From positions 1,116,001-1,180,000 of the forward strand of contig NZ_RKLQ01000001.1 in NCBI RefSeq assembly GCF_019599405.1: DNA of 64,000 nucleotides, written 5' to 3'. The translations under genes and the position numbers were made by a program. The DNA comes from Haloarcula salinisoli. Lineage in GTDB: Archaea > Halobacteriota > Halobacteria > Halobacteriales > Haloarculaceae. The notes under the pieces were generated by a model. That model was not told where the DNA came from, searched no databases, and saw nothing but the letters and a program-made list of their open reading frames with translations. This document shows positions 33,411-41,245 of the stretch, in pieces. Numbering within the stretch: the stretch's first letter is position 1; each line of letters opens with the position of its first letter.

Positions 33411-34864
33411 CAGTCGGCCTGTTGTGTCGGGGTCCCGGTCAGCACCCCTCTGAGTTCCGAGAGCGTCTCCCCGATGTGGATGCCGTCGTCTTCGATACTG
33501 AACGCCCGAAGCGTGGCTTCGAACCCACCGAAGCGCTTCTTGAGGACGCCGATAGCCTTCCGTATCTCGCCACCGACCTCGATGTAGCGGATAAAGACGA
33601 CGGTATCGGCGAGGTAGCTCACCTGCGAGTCCGACGCCTGGAAGGTTCCGGTCACCGACGAGAGCTCGTCAGTGAGCGCGACGGTGACGCCCATGTTCCG
33701 GAGATAGCGACAGAGCTTGTGGAGCTCCTCGCGCAGCTCCGCCTCGGGGTTCTGGAGGGCGAGCCTGTAGCCGGCGGTGCCATCGAGCAGGACGAACTCG
33801 ACCCCTCGCTCTTCGACGCTCTCGCGGACCCGGTGGGCGAACTCGTCGGCGGAGATGCTCAGTGGCTCCACCTCGTGTACCTCCAGCGCCCCCTCCTCGA
33901 TGAGAGCGGACACATCGAGGCCGATGGCGTTCGAGCGATGGCTGAAACTGTGTCGGGACTCCTCGAACAGGAACGCCGCCGCCGTCTCGCCGCGGCGGGC
34001 GCTCGCACGCGCCAGGGCTGTCCCGGTCGTGGATTTCCCGACGCCGGATGGCCCGCTGACCAGCGTGATGCTGCCGCGCTCGATGCCGCCCCCCAGCAGA
34101 GTGTCGAGGGCGTCGATGTCGGTCGAGAGCTGCTCGTAGCTGAACACCTGTTCGTGGTCGTCGGGGGCGAGGCTCGGGAACACTGACAGCCCGCGACCGC
34201 CGTCTATTCGCAGGCCGTGGCTGCCGCTCCGGAACCCAGACCCACGGAACTTTTCGACCTCGAGTTCACGGCCCCGGTCGGTACGGCGCATCGTTATCGA
34301 GCCGTCGGCCAGATACTGGAGGTCCTCGTCGGAGTGATCCGCAGTCGATTGGGTGGTAAAGAGCGTCGTGCTCCCGCGCTCTTTCATGTAGCTCATCATC
34401 GACGCCGCGGTCCGCTTGAACTGGAAGTCGTCGGGTGAGAGGTGGCGAAGCAGCGTGAGCGGGTCGATGAACACGCGGTCGGGGTCGTGGGTCTCGACGG
34501 TGTCCCCGATGCGGGAGACTATCTCGCTCGCCTCGACCTCGCCTGGTCCGAACACCGTGTAGTTGCCGTCGTCCATGAACTCGGTGGCCGAGGGACTCAT
34601 ATCCTCGATGATTACGTCGTCGAGGTCGAAACCGAGCGTGGCGGCGTTGGCCGCGATGTCTTTCGCCGTCTCCTCGAACGCAAAGTAGACGCTGGTCTCG
34701 TCGGCGTCGGTCCCGGCTGTCAGGAAGTGGTACCCGAGAATCGTCTTGCCCGTCCCGGAGTCGCCGCGGATACTGTAGGTACGCTCGTCGATGAACCCGC
34801 CGTCGAGAATCGCGTCGAGTCCGGATATCCCGGACGAGACCCGGGGGGACTGTCCCGAATTCAT
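33410..34864 (-). CDS. KaiC-family double-domain ATPase
   Basis: The 484-residue protein has two RecA/KaiC domains, as in cyanobacterial KaiC. Domain 1 (about 8-235) has Walker A GDSGTGKT at 34-41, the paired catalytic glutamates in FAFEET and Walker B RVFIDPLT. Domain 2 (about 240-470) has GPSGVGKST near 268-276, FLFEES and VEFVLLDGTAG. Both ATP sites look intact. In haloarchaea such KaiC homologues occur without KaiA or KaiB. Here the gene is first in an operon with the LOV-PAS protein (4-nt ATGA overlap), suggesting light or redox input to the ATPase or the reverse. The serine/threonine autophosphorylation pair of KaiC-CII cannot be confirmed. Confidence 0.92.
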   Translation of the reverse strand: MNSGQSPRVSSGISGLDAILDGGFIDERTYSIRGDSGTGKTILGYHFLTAGTDADETSVYFAFEETAKDIAANAATLGFDLDDVIIEDMSPSATEFMDDGNYTVFGPGEVEASEIVSRIGDTVETHDPDRVFIDPLTLLRHLSPDDFQFKRTAASMMSYMKERGSTTLFTTQSTADHSDEDLQYLADGSITMRRTDRGRELEVEKFRGSGFRSGSHGLRIDGGRGLSVFPSLAPDDHEQVFSYEQLSTDIDALDTLLGGGIERGSITLVSGPSGVGKSTTGTALARASARRGETAAAFLFEESRHSFSHRSNAIGLDVSALIEEGALEVHEVEPLSISADEFAHRVRESVEERGVEFVLLDGTAGYRLALQNPEAELREELHKLCRYLRNMGVTVALTDELSSVTGTFQASDSQVSYLADTVVFIRYIEVGGEIRKAIGVLKKRFGGFEATLRAFSIEDDGIHIGETLSELRGVLTGTPTQQAD

Positions 34865-34900
34865 AGCCCTATTTCAGTATGATACGACAAAAGTGTAGTT

Positions 34901-34909
34901 CTTATATTA
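34901..34909 (-). promoter_or_regulatory. TATA box of the KaiC-LOV operon
   Basis: TAATATAAG on the minus strand is centred about 41 nt upstream of the KaiC start, predicting a leader of roughly 15 nt. It lies in an AT-rich island within the divergent menA spacer (34865-35000). Confidence 0.6.
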
Positions 34910-35000
34910 CGTCAGAATACTGTGAACGTATCTGGCCCGCACGGCCTATCTCCCGGGTCGAACCACAGTCGATTTGAGGCACGGAACCTAATTTCGGCCA

Positions 35001-35954
35001 ATGAGTACCGCGACGGTCTCGAAACGCAAGGCCTGGCTCATGGCCGCCAGGCCACAGACGCTGCCCGCCGGTGCCGCACCAGTCGTCGTCGGTGCGGGGC
35101 TGGCCGTCCACGCGGGGGTGTTCGAACCGCTCGTGGCGCTGGCGGCGCTGGTCGGGGCGCTGCTCATCCAGGTCGGGACGAACTTTGCGAACGACTACTA
35201 CGACGCCGTCAAGGGTGCCGATACGGACGAGCGCGAGGGCTTCACCCGCGTCACCGCCGGCGGCCTCATCGAACCGGCGGCGGTCAAGCGGGCAATGGTA
35301 CTGACCTACGCGCTGGCGGTCGTCGTCGGCGTCGCGCTCGTGGCCATCGGCGGTGTTCCCATCGTGGTCGTCGGCCTCTCGGGCATCGCCGCCGGTATCC
35401 TCTACACCGGTGGTCCGCTCCCGTACGGCTACCGCGGCCTGGGTGACCTCTTCGTGTTCGTCTACTTCGGACTGGTCGCCGTCACCGGCACCTACTACGT
35501 GCAGGCCGTGGCCAGCAACCCCGCGATCGGGACGTTCCCGACCACGCTACCACCCGGTACTGTCCCGGTAGACGCCGTGGTCGCGAGCCTCCCGGCCGCG
35601 GGGCTCTCGACGGCTATCCTCGTCGTCAACAACGTCCGGGACCGCGAGACGGACATGGCGGCGGGCAAGAAGACCCTCGCGGTGTATCTGGGCTATGGCC
35701 CGAGTCGCGTCGAGTTCCTCGCCCTCGTCGGGATGGCTTACGTCGTTCCGGTCCTGTTCGCGCTGGACCCGGCCTACGGTCTGGCGGCGCTGGCCCCGCT
35801 GCTGACGCTACCGCTCGCACTCGGAATCAGTCGGACCGTCCTCACCCGGACCGACGGCGAGGCGCTGAACCCGACACTCGAACGGGTCGGCCAGACGCTC
35901 TTTGCCCACTCGCTGCTGTTTGCCGCCGGGCTGGCACTCCCACAGTTGCTATGA
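35001..35954 (+). CDS. menA: 1,4-dihydroxy-2-naphthoate polyprenyltransferase
   Basis: The 317-residue integral membrane UbiA-family enzyme attaches the prenyl chain to dihydroxynaphthoate. The first aspartate motif is [15 protein letters not shown] (about 55-69) and the second is [19 protein letters not shown] (about 209-227). [16 protein letters not shown] near the N-terminus is typical of MenA. About eight to nine hydrophobic helices are visible. It is the first gene of the menA-menC-menE operon, overlapping menC by 4 nt. The longest chain made cannot be read; haloarchaea commonly use MK-8. Confidence 0.95.
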   Translation: MSTATVSKRKAWLMAARPQTLPAGAAPVVVGAGLAVHAGVFEPLVALAALVGALLIQVGTNFANDYYDAVKGADTDEREGFTRVTAGGLIEPAAVKRAMVLTYALAVVVGVALVAIGGVPIVVVGLSGIAAGILYTGGPLPYGYRGLGDLFVFVYFGLVAVTGTYYVQAVASNPAIGTFPTTLPPGTVPVDAVVASLPAAGLSTAILVVNNVRDRETDMAAGKKTLAVYLGYGPSRVEFLALVGMAYVVPVLFALDPAYGLAALAPLLTLPLALGISRTVLTRTDGEALNPTLERVGQTLFAHSLLFAAGLALPQLL

Positions 35955-36997
35955 AGACGACGCCGTTCTCGCTCCCGCTGTCCAGCCCACTCGCGACTGC
36001 CAGCGGGACTATCGAGGCTCGCGAGGGGGTCCTGGTCCGGTACGACCACCGAGGGGAGACCGGTATCGGCGAGGCGACACCGCTGCCCGGGTGGACCGAA
36101 TCCCTGACTGACTGCCGCGCCGCTCTCGACACGGCCGCCGCCGCCGAAACCCAGGGCGGCCACACCGCCGCGATGCTCGAACTCGCGGCCGACAGCGTCC
36201 CCGCGGCGCGGCACGGCTTCGCGACCGCGCTGCTGGACGCCGACGCACGGGCCGACGGCGTCCCGCTCTATCGGTGGTTCGACGCCGACCGCCACTGCGA
36301 GACCGTCCCGGTCAACGCAACCGTCGGCGATAGCGACCCGGCAGACACGGCCGACGCGGTCGCCCGCGCGGTCGACCAGGGCTTTGACTGCTGCAAGCTG
36401 AAAGTCGGCGCCCGGAGCGTCGCGGCCGACGTCGAGCGGGTTCGCGCGGTCCGCGACCGAGTCGGCGACCACGTCAGGCTGCGGGCCGACGCCAACGGCG
36501 CGTGGAGCCGCGAGCAGGCGACACGGGCCTTCGACGCCGTCGCCGACCTCGGTGTCGACTACGTCGAACAGCCCCTCGCGGCCGAGGACCTTTCGGGACA
36601 CGCCGACCTGCGGGGCGGGCCAGTCGGTGTCGCGCTGGACGAATCGCTGATACACCGGCGGGCCGACGCCGTCCTCTCGGCAGACGCCGCGGACGTGCTG
36701 ATACTGAAACCGATGGTACTGGGCGGGCCTGGCAACGCCCACACGCTGGCGCTGCGGGCCCGCGAGCAGGGCATCGAGCCGGTCGTGACGACCACCATCG
36801 ACGGGGTCGTCGCCCGGCTGGCGGCGCTGCACGTCGCCGCCGCCGTCCCCGATATCGGTCCCTGCGGGCTGACCACGGGCGACCGGCTGGCGCGTGACCT
36901 CGCACCGGATCCGACGACGGTCGCCGACGGCGAGATGACTGTCCCCCAGCGTGACGGACTCGGAGTCGACCCGGACGAGGTGACGCCGGATGCGTGA
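35951..36997 (+). CDS. menC: o-Succinylbenzoate synthase
   Basis: The 348-residue enolase-superfamily enzyme dehydrates SHCHC to o-succinylbenzoate. The catalytic KxK is in CKLKVGA near 141-147, metal ligands are in RADANGAW near 177-184, VEQPL near 202 and ALDESL near 222, and a second lysine is in LILKPMVLGG near 246. It begins [10 protein letters not shown] with a GEATPLPGW substrate loop. Overlaps of 4 nt with menA and 8 nt with menE mark a tight operon. A muconate or N-acylamino acid racemase activity is possible in this family, but the context favours MenC. Confidence 0.93.
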   Translation: MKTTPFSLPLSSPLATASGTIEAREGVLVRYDHRGETGIGEATPLPGWTESLTDCRAALDTAAAAETQGGHTAAMLELAADSVPAARHGFATALLDADARADGVPLYRWFDADRHCETVPVNATVGDSDPADTADAVARAVDQGFDCCKLKVGARSVAADVERVRAVRDRVGDHVRLRADANGAWSREQATRAFDAVADLGVDYVEQPLAAEDLSGHADLRGGPVGVALDESLIHRRADAVLSADAADVLILKPMVLGGPGNAHTLALRAREQGIEPVVTTTIDGVVARLAALHVAAAVPDIGPCGLTTGDRLARDLAPDPTTVADGEMTVPQRDGLGVDPDEVTPDA

Positions 36998-38495
36998 GCC
37001 GGTCGACTGGCCGACCCAGGACCTGGTGGCCCACCGCGCCGGGACGACGCCAGAGCGAACGGCTATCGTGGACGCCGACAGCGGTGGCGAGCGAACCTAC
37101 CGCGAACTCGATGCCGCCGTCGACTCGGTCGCGGCCGCGTTCGACGCCGTCTGTGCGTCCGCTGGCGGCCGCGTCGCCGCACTGGTCGACACCCGGCCGG
37201 CGGTCGCGGAGCTGCTCTACGCCGCGTTGCGCACCGGACGGACCTTCGTGCCACTGAACGTCGACCTCGACGCCGATACGCTCGCGGCGCAGCTCGACCG
37301 CGTCGACGCCGGCCTGCTGGTGTGTGAGCGCGAGACCGAGTCGCTGGCGGACGAAATCGCCGACTGTTCGGTCGTCTCAGTCGACGAGCCCGCCTCGGCG
37401 GCCGTCGAGCCGCTCGACCACCAGGCCCCGACGGCCGACGTGACGCCGGCGGAGCTATCGCGTGAGACGACCGCGCTGATGCTGTTCACCAGCGGAACGA
37501 CGAGCGAGCCGAAAGGCGTCCGCCTGACGCTGGGGAATCTCGTCGCGAGCGCGACGGCCTCGGCGTTCCGGCTCGGCGTGCTCCCGTCGGACCGGTGGCT
37601 GGTCTGTCTCCCGACCTACCACATGGGTGGCCTGGCACCGTTTCTCCGGTCGGCGCTGTACGGGACGGCGGTCGTCGTCCAGCGACAGTTCGAGCCGGCC
37701 GAGACGGCCCGCGTCGTTGACGAGCACGACGTCACCGGTGTCTCGCTCGTCCCGACGATGGGCAAGCGACTCGTCGACACCGGCTGGGCCCCCCACGACG
37801 GGCTCCGGGCCGTCCTGCTGGGCGGTGGGCCGGCGGACCCCGACCTCATCGAGCGTGCACTGGCCCGGGATATCCCGGTCTGTCCGACCTACGGGATGAC
37901 CGAGACCGCCTCGCAGATTGCGACCGCCTTGCCGGCCACGGCGGGCGAGTACCGCGACACGGTCGGCCAGCCCCTCGTCAACACGACCGTGACCGTCGTG
38001 GCCGACGGCGAGCCCTGTGGGCCGGGCGAAATCGGCGAACTGGTAGTCGAGGGCCCGACGGTGACGCCGGGGTATCTCGACGCCGACGCGACCGAAGCCG
38101 CGTTCGGCGAGTACGGCTTCCACACCGGCGACCGCGGCTACCGCGATGAGGACGGTCGACTCTGGGTCGTCGGCCGCGCGGACGACCGCATCGTCACCGG
38201 CGGCGAGAACGTCGAGGCCGGGGTCGTTGCAGCCACAATCAGGGACTTTCCTGGCGTCGAGGACGCCGCCGTCGTCGGGCTGCCCGACGAGGAGTGGGGC
38301 CAGCGCGTCGTGGCACTGGTGGCCGGCGACACCGACCCGGAGGAAGTCAGGGCCCACTGCCGGGCCGAACTCGCCCCTTACGAGGTCCCGAAAACAGTTC
38401 GGGTGGTCGACGCCCTGCCGCGAACGCCCTCGGGGACCGTCGACCGGGACGCGGTGCGTAATCGACTACAGGAGCGCTATGACTCGGGGTCGTAG
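36990..38495 (+). CDS. menE: o-Succinylbenzoate-CoA ligase
   Basis: The 501-residue ANL ligase activates o-succinylbenzoate with ATP and CoA for MenB. Motifs: MLFTSGTTSEPKGVRLT (about 163-179), LPTYHMGGLAPFLRS near 208, CPTYGMTETASQ near 294-305, FHTGDRGYRDEDG near 374-386, RADDRIVTGGENVEAG near 391-406 and the final PRTPSGTVDRDA, where the usual catalytic lysine (G-K) is replaced by threonine-valine (SGTVDR). That lysine loss could slow the adenylation half-reaction or be compensated. Its 3' end overlaps the converging XRE gene by 19 nt. Confidence 0.9.
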   Translation: MREPVDWPTQDLVAHRAGTTPERTAIVDADSGGERTYRELDAAVDSVAAAFDAVCASAGGRVAALVDTRPAVAELLYAALRTGRTFVPLNVDLDADTLAAQLDRVDAGLLVCERETESLADEIADCSVVSVDEPASAAVEPLDHQAPTADVTPAELSRETTALMLFTSGTTSEPKGVRLTLGNLVASATASAFRLGVLPSDRWLVCLPTYHMGGLAPFLRSALYGTAVVVQRQFEPAETARVVDEHDVTGVSLVPTMGKRLVDTGWAPHDGLRAVLLGGGPADPDLIERALARDIPVCPTYGMTETASQIATALPATAGEYRDTVGQPLVNTTVTVVADGEPCGPGEIGELVVEGPTVTPGYLDADATEAAFGEYGFHTGDRGYRDEDGRLWVVGRADDRIVTGGENVEAGVVAATIRDFPGVEDAAVVGLPDEEWGQRVVALVAGDTDPEEVRAHCRAELAPYEVPKTVRVVDALPRTPSGTVDRDAVRNRLQERYDSGS

Positions 38496-38677
38496 CTGAA
38501 GATGTCCTCTATCGAGCAGTCGAAGTAGTGTGCCAGCTTGAAGCCGAGTTCCATGCTCGGGTCGTAACGCCCGCGTTCGATGGCGTTGATGGTCTGTCTG
38601 GCCACGTCTATCTCGTCGGCGAGCTCCTGCTGGGTGACACCAGCTTTCGCCCGCCACACTTTGAGGTCGTTGTCCAT
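38477..38677 (-). CDS. XRE-family helix-turn-helix regulator
   Basis: The 66-residue single-domain DNA-binding protein has the Cro/C1 fold: VWRAKAGVTQQELADEIDVARQTINAIERGRYDPSMELGFKLAHYF, read here as its consecutive helices, with the recognition helix VARQTINAIERG. It is very close in type to small regulators paired with membrane proteins in many prokaryotes. It follows the membrane protein by 1 bp and so is the second gene of a two-gene operon; autoregulation is likely but inferred. Confidence 0.9.
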   Translation of the reverse strand: MDNDLKVWRAKAGVTQQELADEIDVARQTINAIERGRYDPSMELGFKLAHYFDCSIEDIFSYDPES

Positions 38678-38678
38678 C

Positions 38679-39077
38679 TCACATCCGGGATTCGTACAGT
38701 CCCAGCGAGGTCACCAGGGTGATTGTGCCGACGAGCGTCACCGCTATCGCGATCACGTTCCCAGTCGGCTCCCAGGGCCGGTACTGTGACGAAATGAGGA
38801 AAATTACGAGAAGGGGAAGCACGGCGAACCAGGCGTTTCGTGCAGCCTTCGCCTCAATCTCTCTCGCCCGTTCGTCGACGCGGCCCAGTCCCCACACGCT
38901 GAACGTTCCGTCGGAGCGGACATACATGAGAAGTATCGGTCCGAAGATCAGGCCGATACCTCCGGTCGTCACCGCGAGTGCGAGTTCCCAGGGCCGGAGC
39001 GTCGCCGACCAGATGGTCACCACCACACCCAGCATCGAGAGGCCGAGCAGCGCGTTCTGTGACCTGTCGTCGGTCAT
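38679..39077 (-). CDS. Four-helix membrane protein paired with the XRE regulator (DUF2178-like)
   Basis: The 132-residue protein has four hydrophobic segments in two hairpins (ALLGLSMLGVVVTIWSATL, ELALAVTTGGIGLIFGPILLMYV, NAWFAVLPLLVIFLISS, VIAIAVTLVGTITLVTSLGLY). Membrane proteins of the DUF2178 type are often encoded next to small XRE regulators, as here. The start at MTDDRSQN (39077) is chosen; an extension to 39227 would add a basic non-haloarchaeal N-terminus. Function unknown. Confidence 0.7.
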   Translation of the reverse strand: MTDDRSQNALLGLSMLGVVVTIWSATLRPWELALAVTTGGIGLIFGPILLMYVRSDGTFSVWGLGRVDERAREIEAKAARNAWFAVLPLLVIFLISSQYRPWEPTGNVIAIAVTLVGTITLVTSLGLYESRM

Positions 39078-39260
39078 GGTTCGAGCAGTCGAGTCGTCGG
39101 CTCGCCGCCGAACAGGTGTTGCTGTACGTTCATATCGACACATGGTGATACACAGACAGAATGTAAAAAGGCTTTTCCATAATGTCGTCTTTTGCAGACA
39201 TACCGGTCGCTGTCGGTGTCTCACCACACGGTTTTTGCCCCCGAGCGCCTACCCCGTTCC

Positions 39261-39998
39261 GTGTGTACCATCGTCCTCGCCTGGCAGGTGTTCGACGACG
39301 CGCCGGTCGCGTTCGCGGCCAACCGTGACGAACTGCTCGACCGACCGTCCGAGCCACCCGAGCGCCGCCAGTGGGGCGCCGAGGTCGTCGCGCCGGCCGA
39401 CGCCGAGGCGGAGGGGACCTGGGAGGGATACAACGAACACGGCCTGCTCGTCGCCGTCACCAACCGCTGGGTCGACGCCGACCTCGCCGGCGAGCGCTCG
39501 CGCGGTCTGCTCGTCCGGGACTGCCTGAGTCACGAGAGCGCCGAGGACGCCGCCCGCGCCGTCGAGGGTGCGGTCCGCGAAGCGGAGTACGCCGGCTTCA
39601 ACCTCCTGCTGGCCGACGAGAACGCCGCCGTCCTGCTGGAGTGGGACGGCCAGCTCGCGGTGCGGAACCTCCAGCCCGGCGTCCACGTGGTCGTCAACGT
39701 CGGTGCCGACGGCGACTACCGGATTCCGCAGTTCCGCGCCGACGCTGCCGAGGGGCAGGCGACCAACGCCGACCGCCTGCGCGAAGTAATGCAGGTCGAA
39801 CCCGGCGAGGGCGTCGACTCGTGGCTCGACCGTGCGGGCGAGACTATCGCCGACCACGACTACGGCGTCTGTGTCCACGGCGACGGGTTCGGGACCCGGT
39901 CGTCCTCGCTCATCACAGTCAGTGAGACCTCCTGCTACGAGTTCGCCGACGGTCCGCCCTGCAAGACCGACTATCGTGCAGTGGAAGGCCAGATTTAA
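39261..39998 (+). CDS. NRDE (TANGO2-like) family protein
   Basis: The 245-residue protein is in the NRDE/TANGO2 family, named for AANRDELLDRPSEPP (about 20-34). The natural start is GTG 39261 (M-C-T-I-V-L-A-W), which puts a cysteine at position 2. After methionine removal this would be an N-terminal nucleophile as in Ntn hydrolases. Other family blocks are GTWEGYNEHGLLVAVTNR and RGLLVRDCL. The biochemical activity of the family is unresolved; eukaryotic TANGO2 is linked to lipid or heme handling. The longer frame to 39192 is rejected. Confidence 0.85.
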   Translation: MCTIVLAWQVFDDAPVAFAANRDELLDRPSEPPERRQWGAEVVAPADAEAEGTWEGYNEHGLLVAVTNRWVDADLAGERSRGLLVRDCLSHESAEDAARAVEGAVREAEYAGFNLLLADENAAVLLEWDGQLAVRNLQPGVHVVVNVGADGDYRIPQFRADAAEGQATNADRLREVMQVEPGEGVDSWLDRAGETIADHDYGVCVHGDGFGTRSSSLITVSETSCYEFADGPPCKTDYRAVEGQI

Positions 39999-40025
39999 GC
40001 GGCCGACCGGCGGACGTAGTAGTAT

Positions 40026-40379
40026 ATGAGTTCGGCAACGTCGGAGGCGGACCTCTCTGAGGACGAACGGGCCGGATTGGAGCTTATCCGCGAGTCCGGC
40101 GGCATCCATCAGAGCGACTTCTGGAAGGACCTGGACGTCTCCTCCCGGAAGGGCAGTCGTATCGTCGAGTCCCTCTTCGAGAAGGGGCTCATCCAGCGCG
40201 AGGACACGGTCTACGAGGGCCACAACACCTACTTCCTCACGCCCGCGGCCCGGGACCTCGACTTCTCGCTTTTGATGGCCGGCGACCAGCTCTCCCCCTT
40301 TATCGGCGACGAGGAGGTCGATCCACACGACGACACCTTCTCCCAGTGGGTCATGACGCTGGCCTACGAAGACGGATAA
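40026..40379 (+). CDS. Winged-helix transcriptional regulator (MarR/Lrs14-like)
   Basis: This 117-residue protein contains one winged helix: ERAGLELIRESGGIHQSDFWKDL followed by SSRKGSRIVESLFEKGLIQRE and a wing VYEGHNTYFLTP. The rest is short and acidic. TTTAAG at 39994-39999 is centred about 29 nt upstream, overlapping the NRDE stop codon, so it probably has its own leaderless mRNA. Target genes unknown. Confidence 0.8.
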   Translation: MSSATSEADLSEDERAGLELIRESGGIHQSDFWKDLDVSSRKGSRIVESLFEKGLIQREDTVYEGHNTYFLTPAARDLDFSLLMAGDQLSPFIGDEEVDPHDDTFSQWVMTLAYEDG

Positions 40380-40488
40380 CGGCGTACTCCCCGACACCGC
40401 GATTCGCGTCGCTTACTCGCCGCTTCGGACAGTCACTCGTCCCAGTACAGCCGCTCGACTCGCAGAAAGGGAAAAAGCCGCCGTGGAA

Positions 40489-40902
40489 TCAGTCTTCGAG
40501 CGCGTCGGCGATACGGTCCAGCGTCCGTCGCATATCGTGGACCTCGTCGCGGAGCTTCCGCATCTCTCGGACCATCTCCTCGTTGTCGCTGCCGCCTTCC
40601 TGTGCCTGACCGGGGCCAGCGCCGGGACCCCCACCCATGCCGCCGGGGCCGCCGCCCATCATACCGCCCATCATCTGGGCGAAGGGGTTGCCGCCGCCGC
40701 CGCCCATGCCGCCGGGGCCGCCACCGCCGCCCATCATCTCTTCCATGCGCTCTTCGCGGCTCATCCCCTCGCCGTCACCCTCGCCTTCCTCGGCGCGCTT
40801 CTGTCGGATCTCCTCGACGCGCTCGCGGAAGGACTTCTCTTCCTCGCCGTTCTCGCTCGATTCGGCCGACTCGTCCGCGTTCTCAGATTCGTCGTCTGCC
40901 AT
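40489..40902 (-). CDS. Gly/Met-rich low-complexity protein with flanking coiled coils
   Basis: The 137-residue protein has three parts: an acidic, charged helix (about 1-55; SFRERVEEIRQKRAEEGEG), a core of GGM/GPGGM repeats (about 56-105; EMMGGGGGPGGMGGGGGNPF and more), and a C-terminal coiled coil (EEMVREMRKLRDEVHDMRRTLDRIADAL). The GGM repeats recall chaperonin C-terminal tails, but no chaperonin domain is present. Composition and ends fit a real acidic haloarchaeal protein; the opposite-strand frames look like shadows. Role unknown; oligomerisation through the coiled coil is likely. Confidence 0.65.
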   Translation of the reverse strand: MADDESENADESAESSENGEEEKSFRERVEEIRQKRAEEGEGDGEGMSREERMEEMMGGGGGPGGMGGGGGNPFAQMMGGMMGGGPGGMGGGPGAGPGQAQEGGSDNEEMVREMRKLRDEVHDMRRTLDRIADALED

Positions 40903-40942
40903 GTGCCCGGGTTCGACTGGCCGGATGAAAAGGGTTGTCGTG

Positions 40943-41245
40943 TCAGGTCAGGCGGCGGACCAGTCCGGAGAGTCCGATAACACAGGAGAGCAACACGGCG
41001 AGGTTGAACGCGGCCATGAACAGCGGCTGGTAGCGGTGAGTGATGAAGGTCTCGACAGTCGCCGACACGGCGATGTAGAGCCGCACCGTCGCGAGCAGCG
41101 CCACGAGGACGAGCAGCGCGAACGCCGTCCACTGCGCGTAGCGGACCATCCGCCTGGCGGTGTCCGCGCTGTCCTCGTCGGTCCACGAGGTCGCGGACTG
41201 TTCGTCTACCGGTTCGTCGGTCGTGGCGGTTGGGTCGTCGGTCAT
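40943..41245 (-). CDS. Two-helix membrane protein downstream of a PGF-CTERM gene
   Basis: The 100-residue protein has an acidic N-terminal tail of about 30 residues and two hydrophobic helices (WTAFALLVLVALLATVRLYIAV and PLFMAAFNLAVLLSCVIGLSGL). Its ATG overlaps the stop of the surface-protein gene (4 nt), so the two are co-translated. No family recognised; it may help anchor or localise its partner. Confidence 0.7.
   Translation of the reverse strand: MTDDPTATTDEPVDEQSATSWTDEDSADTARRMVRYAQWTAFALLVLVALLATVRLYIAVSATVETFITHRYQPLFMAAFNLAVLLSCVIGLSGLVRRLT

Noticed and set aside
33410-34864. Calling the KaiC homologue a circadian clock protein
   Set aside because: No kaiA or kaiB is seen and haloarchaeal KaiC homologues are not shown to form an oscillator; only the KaiC family assignment is kept.
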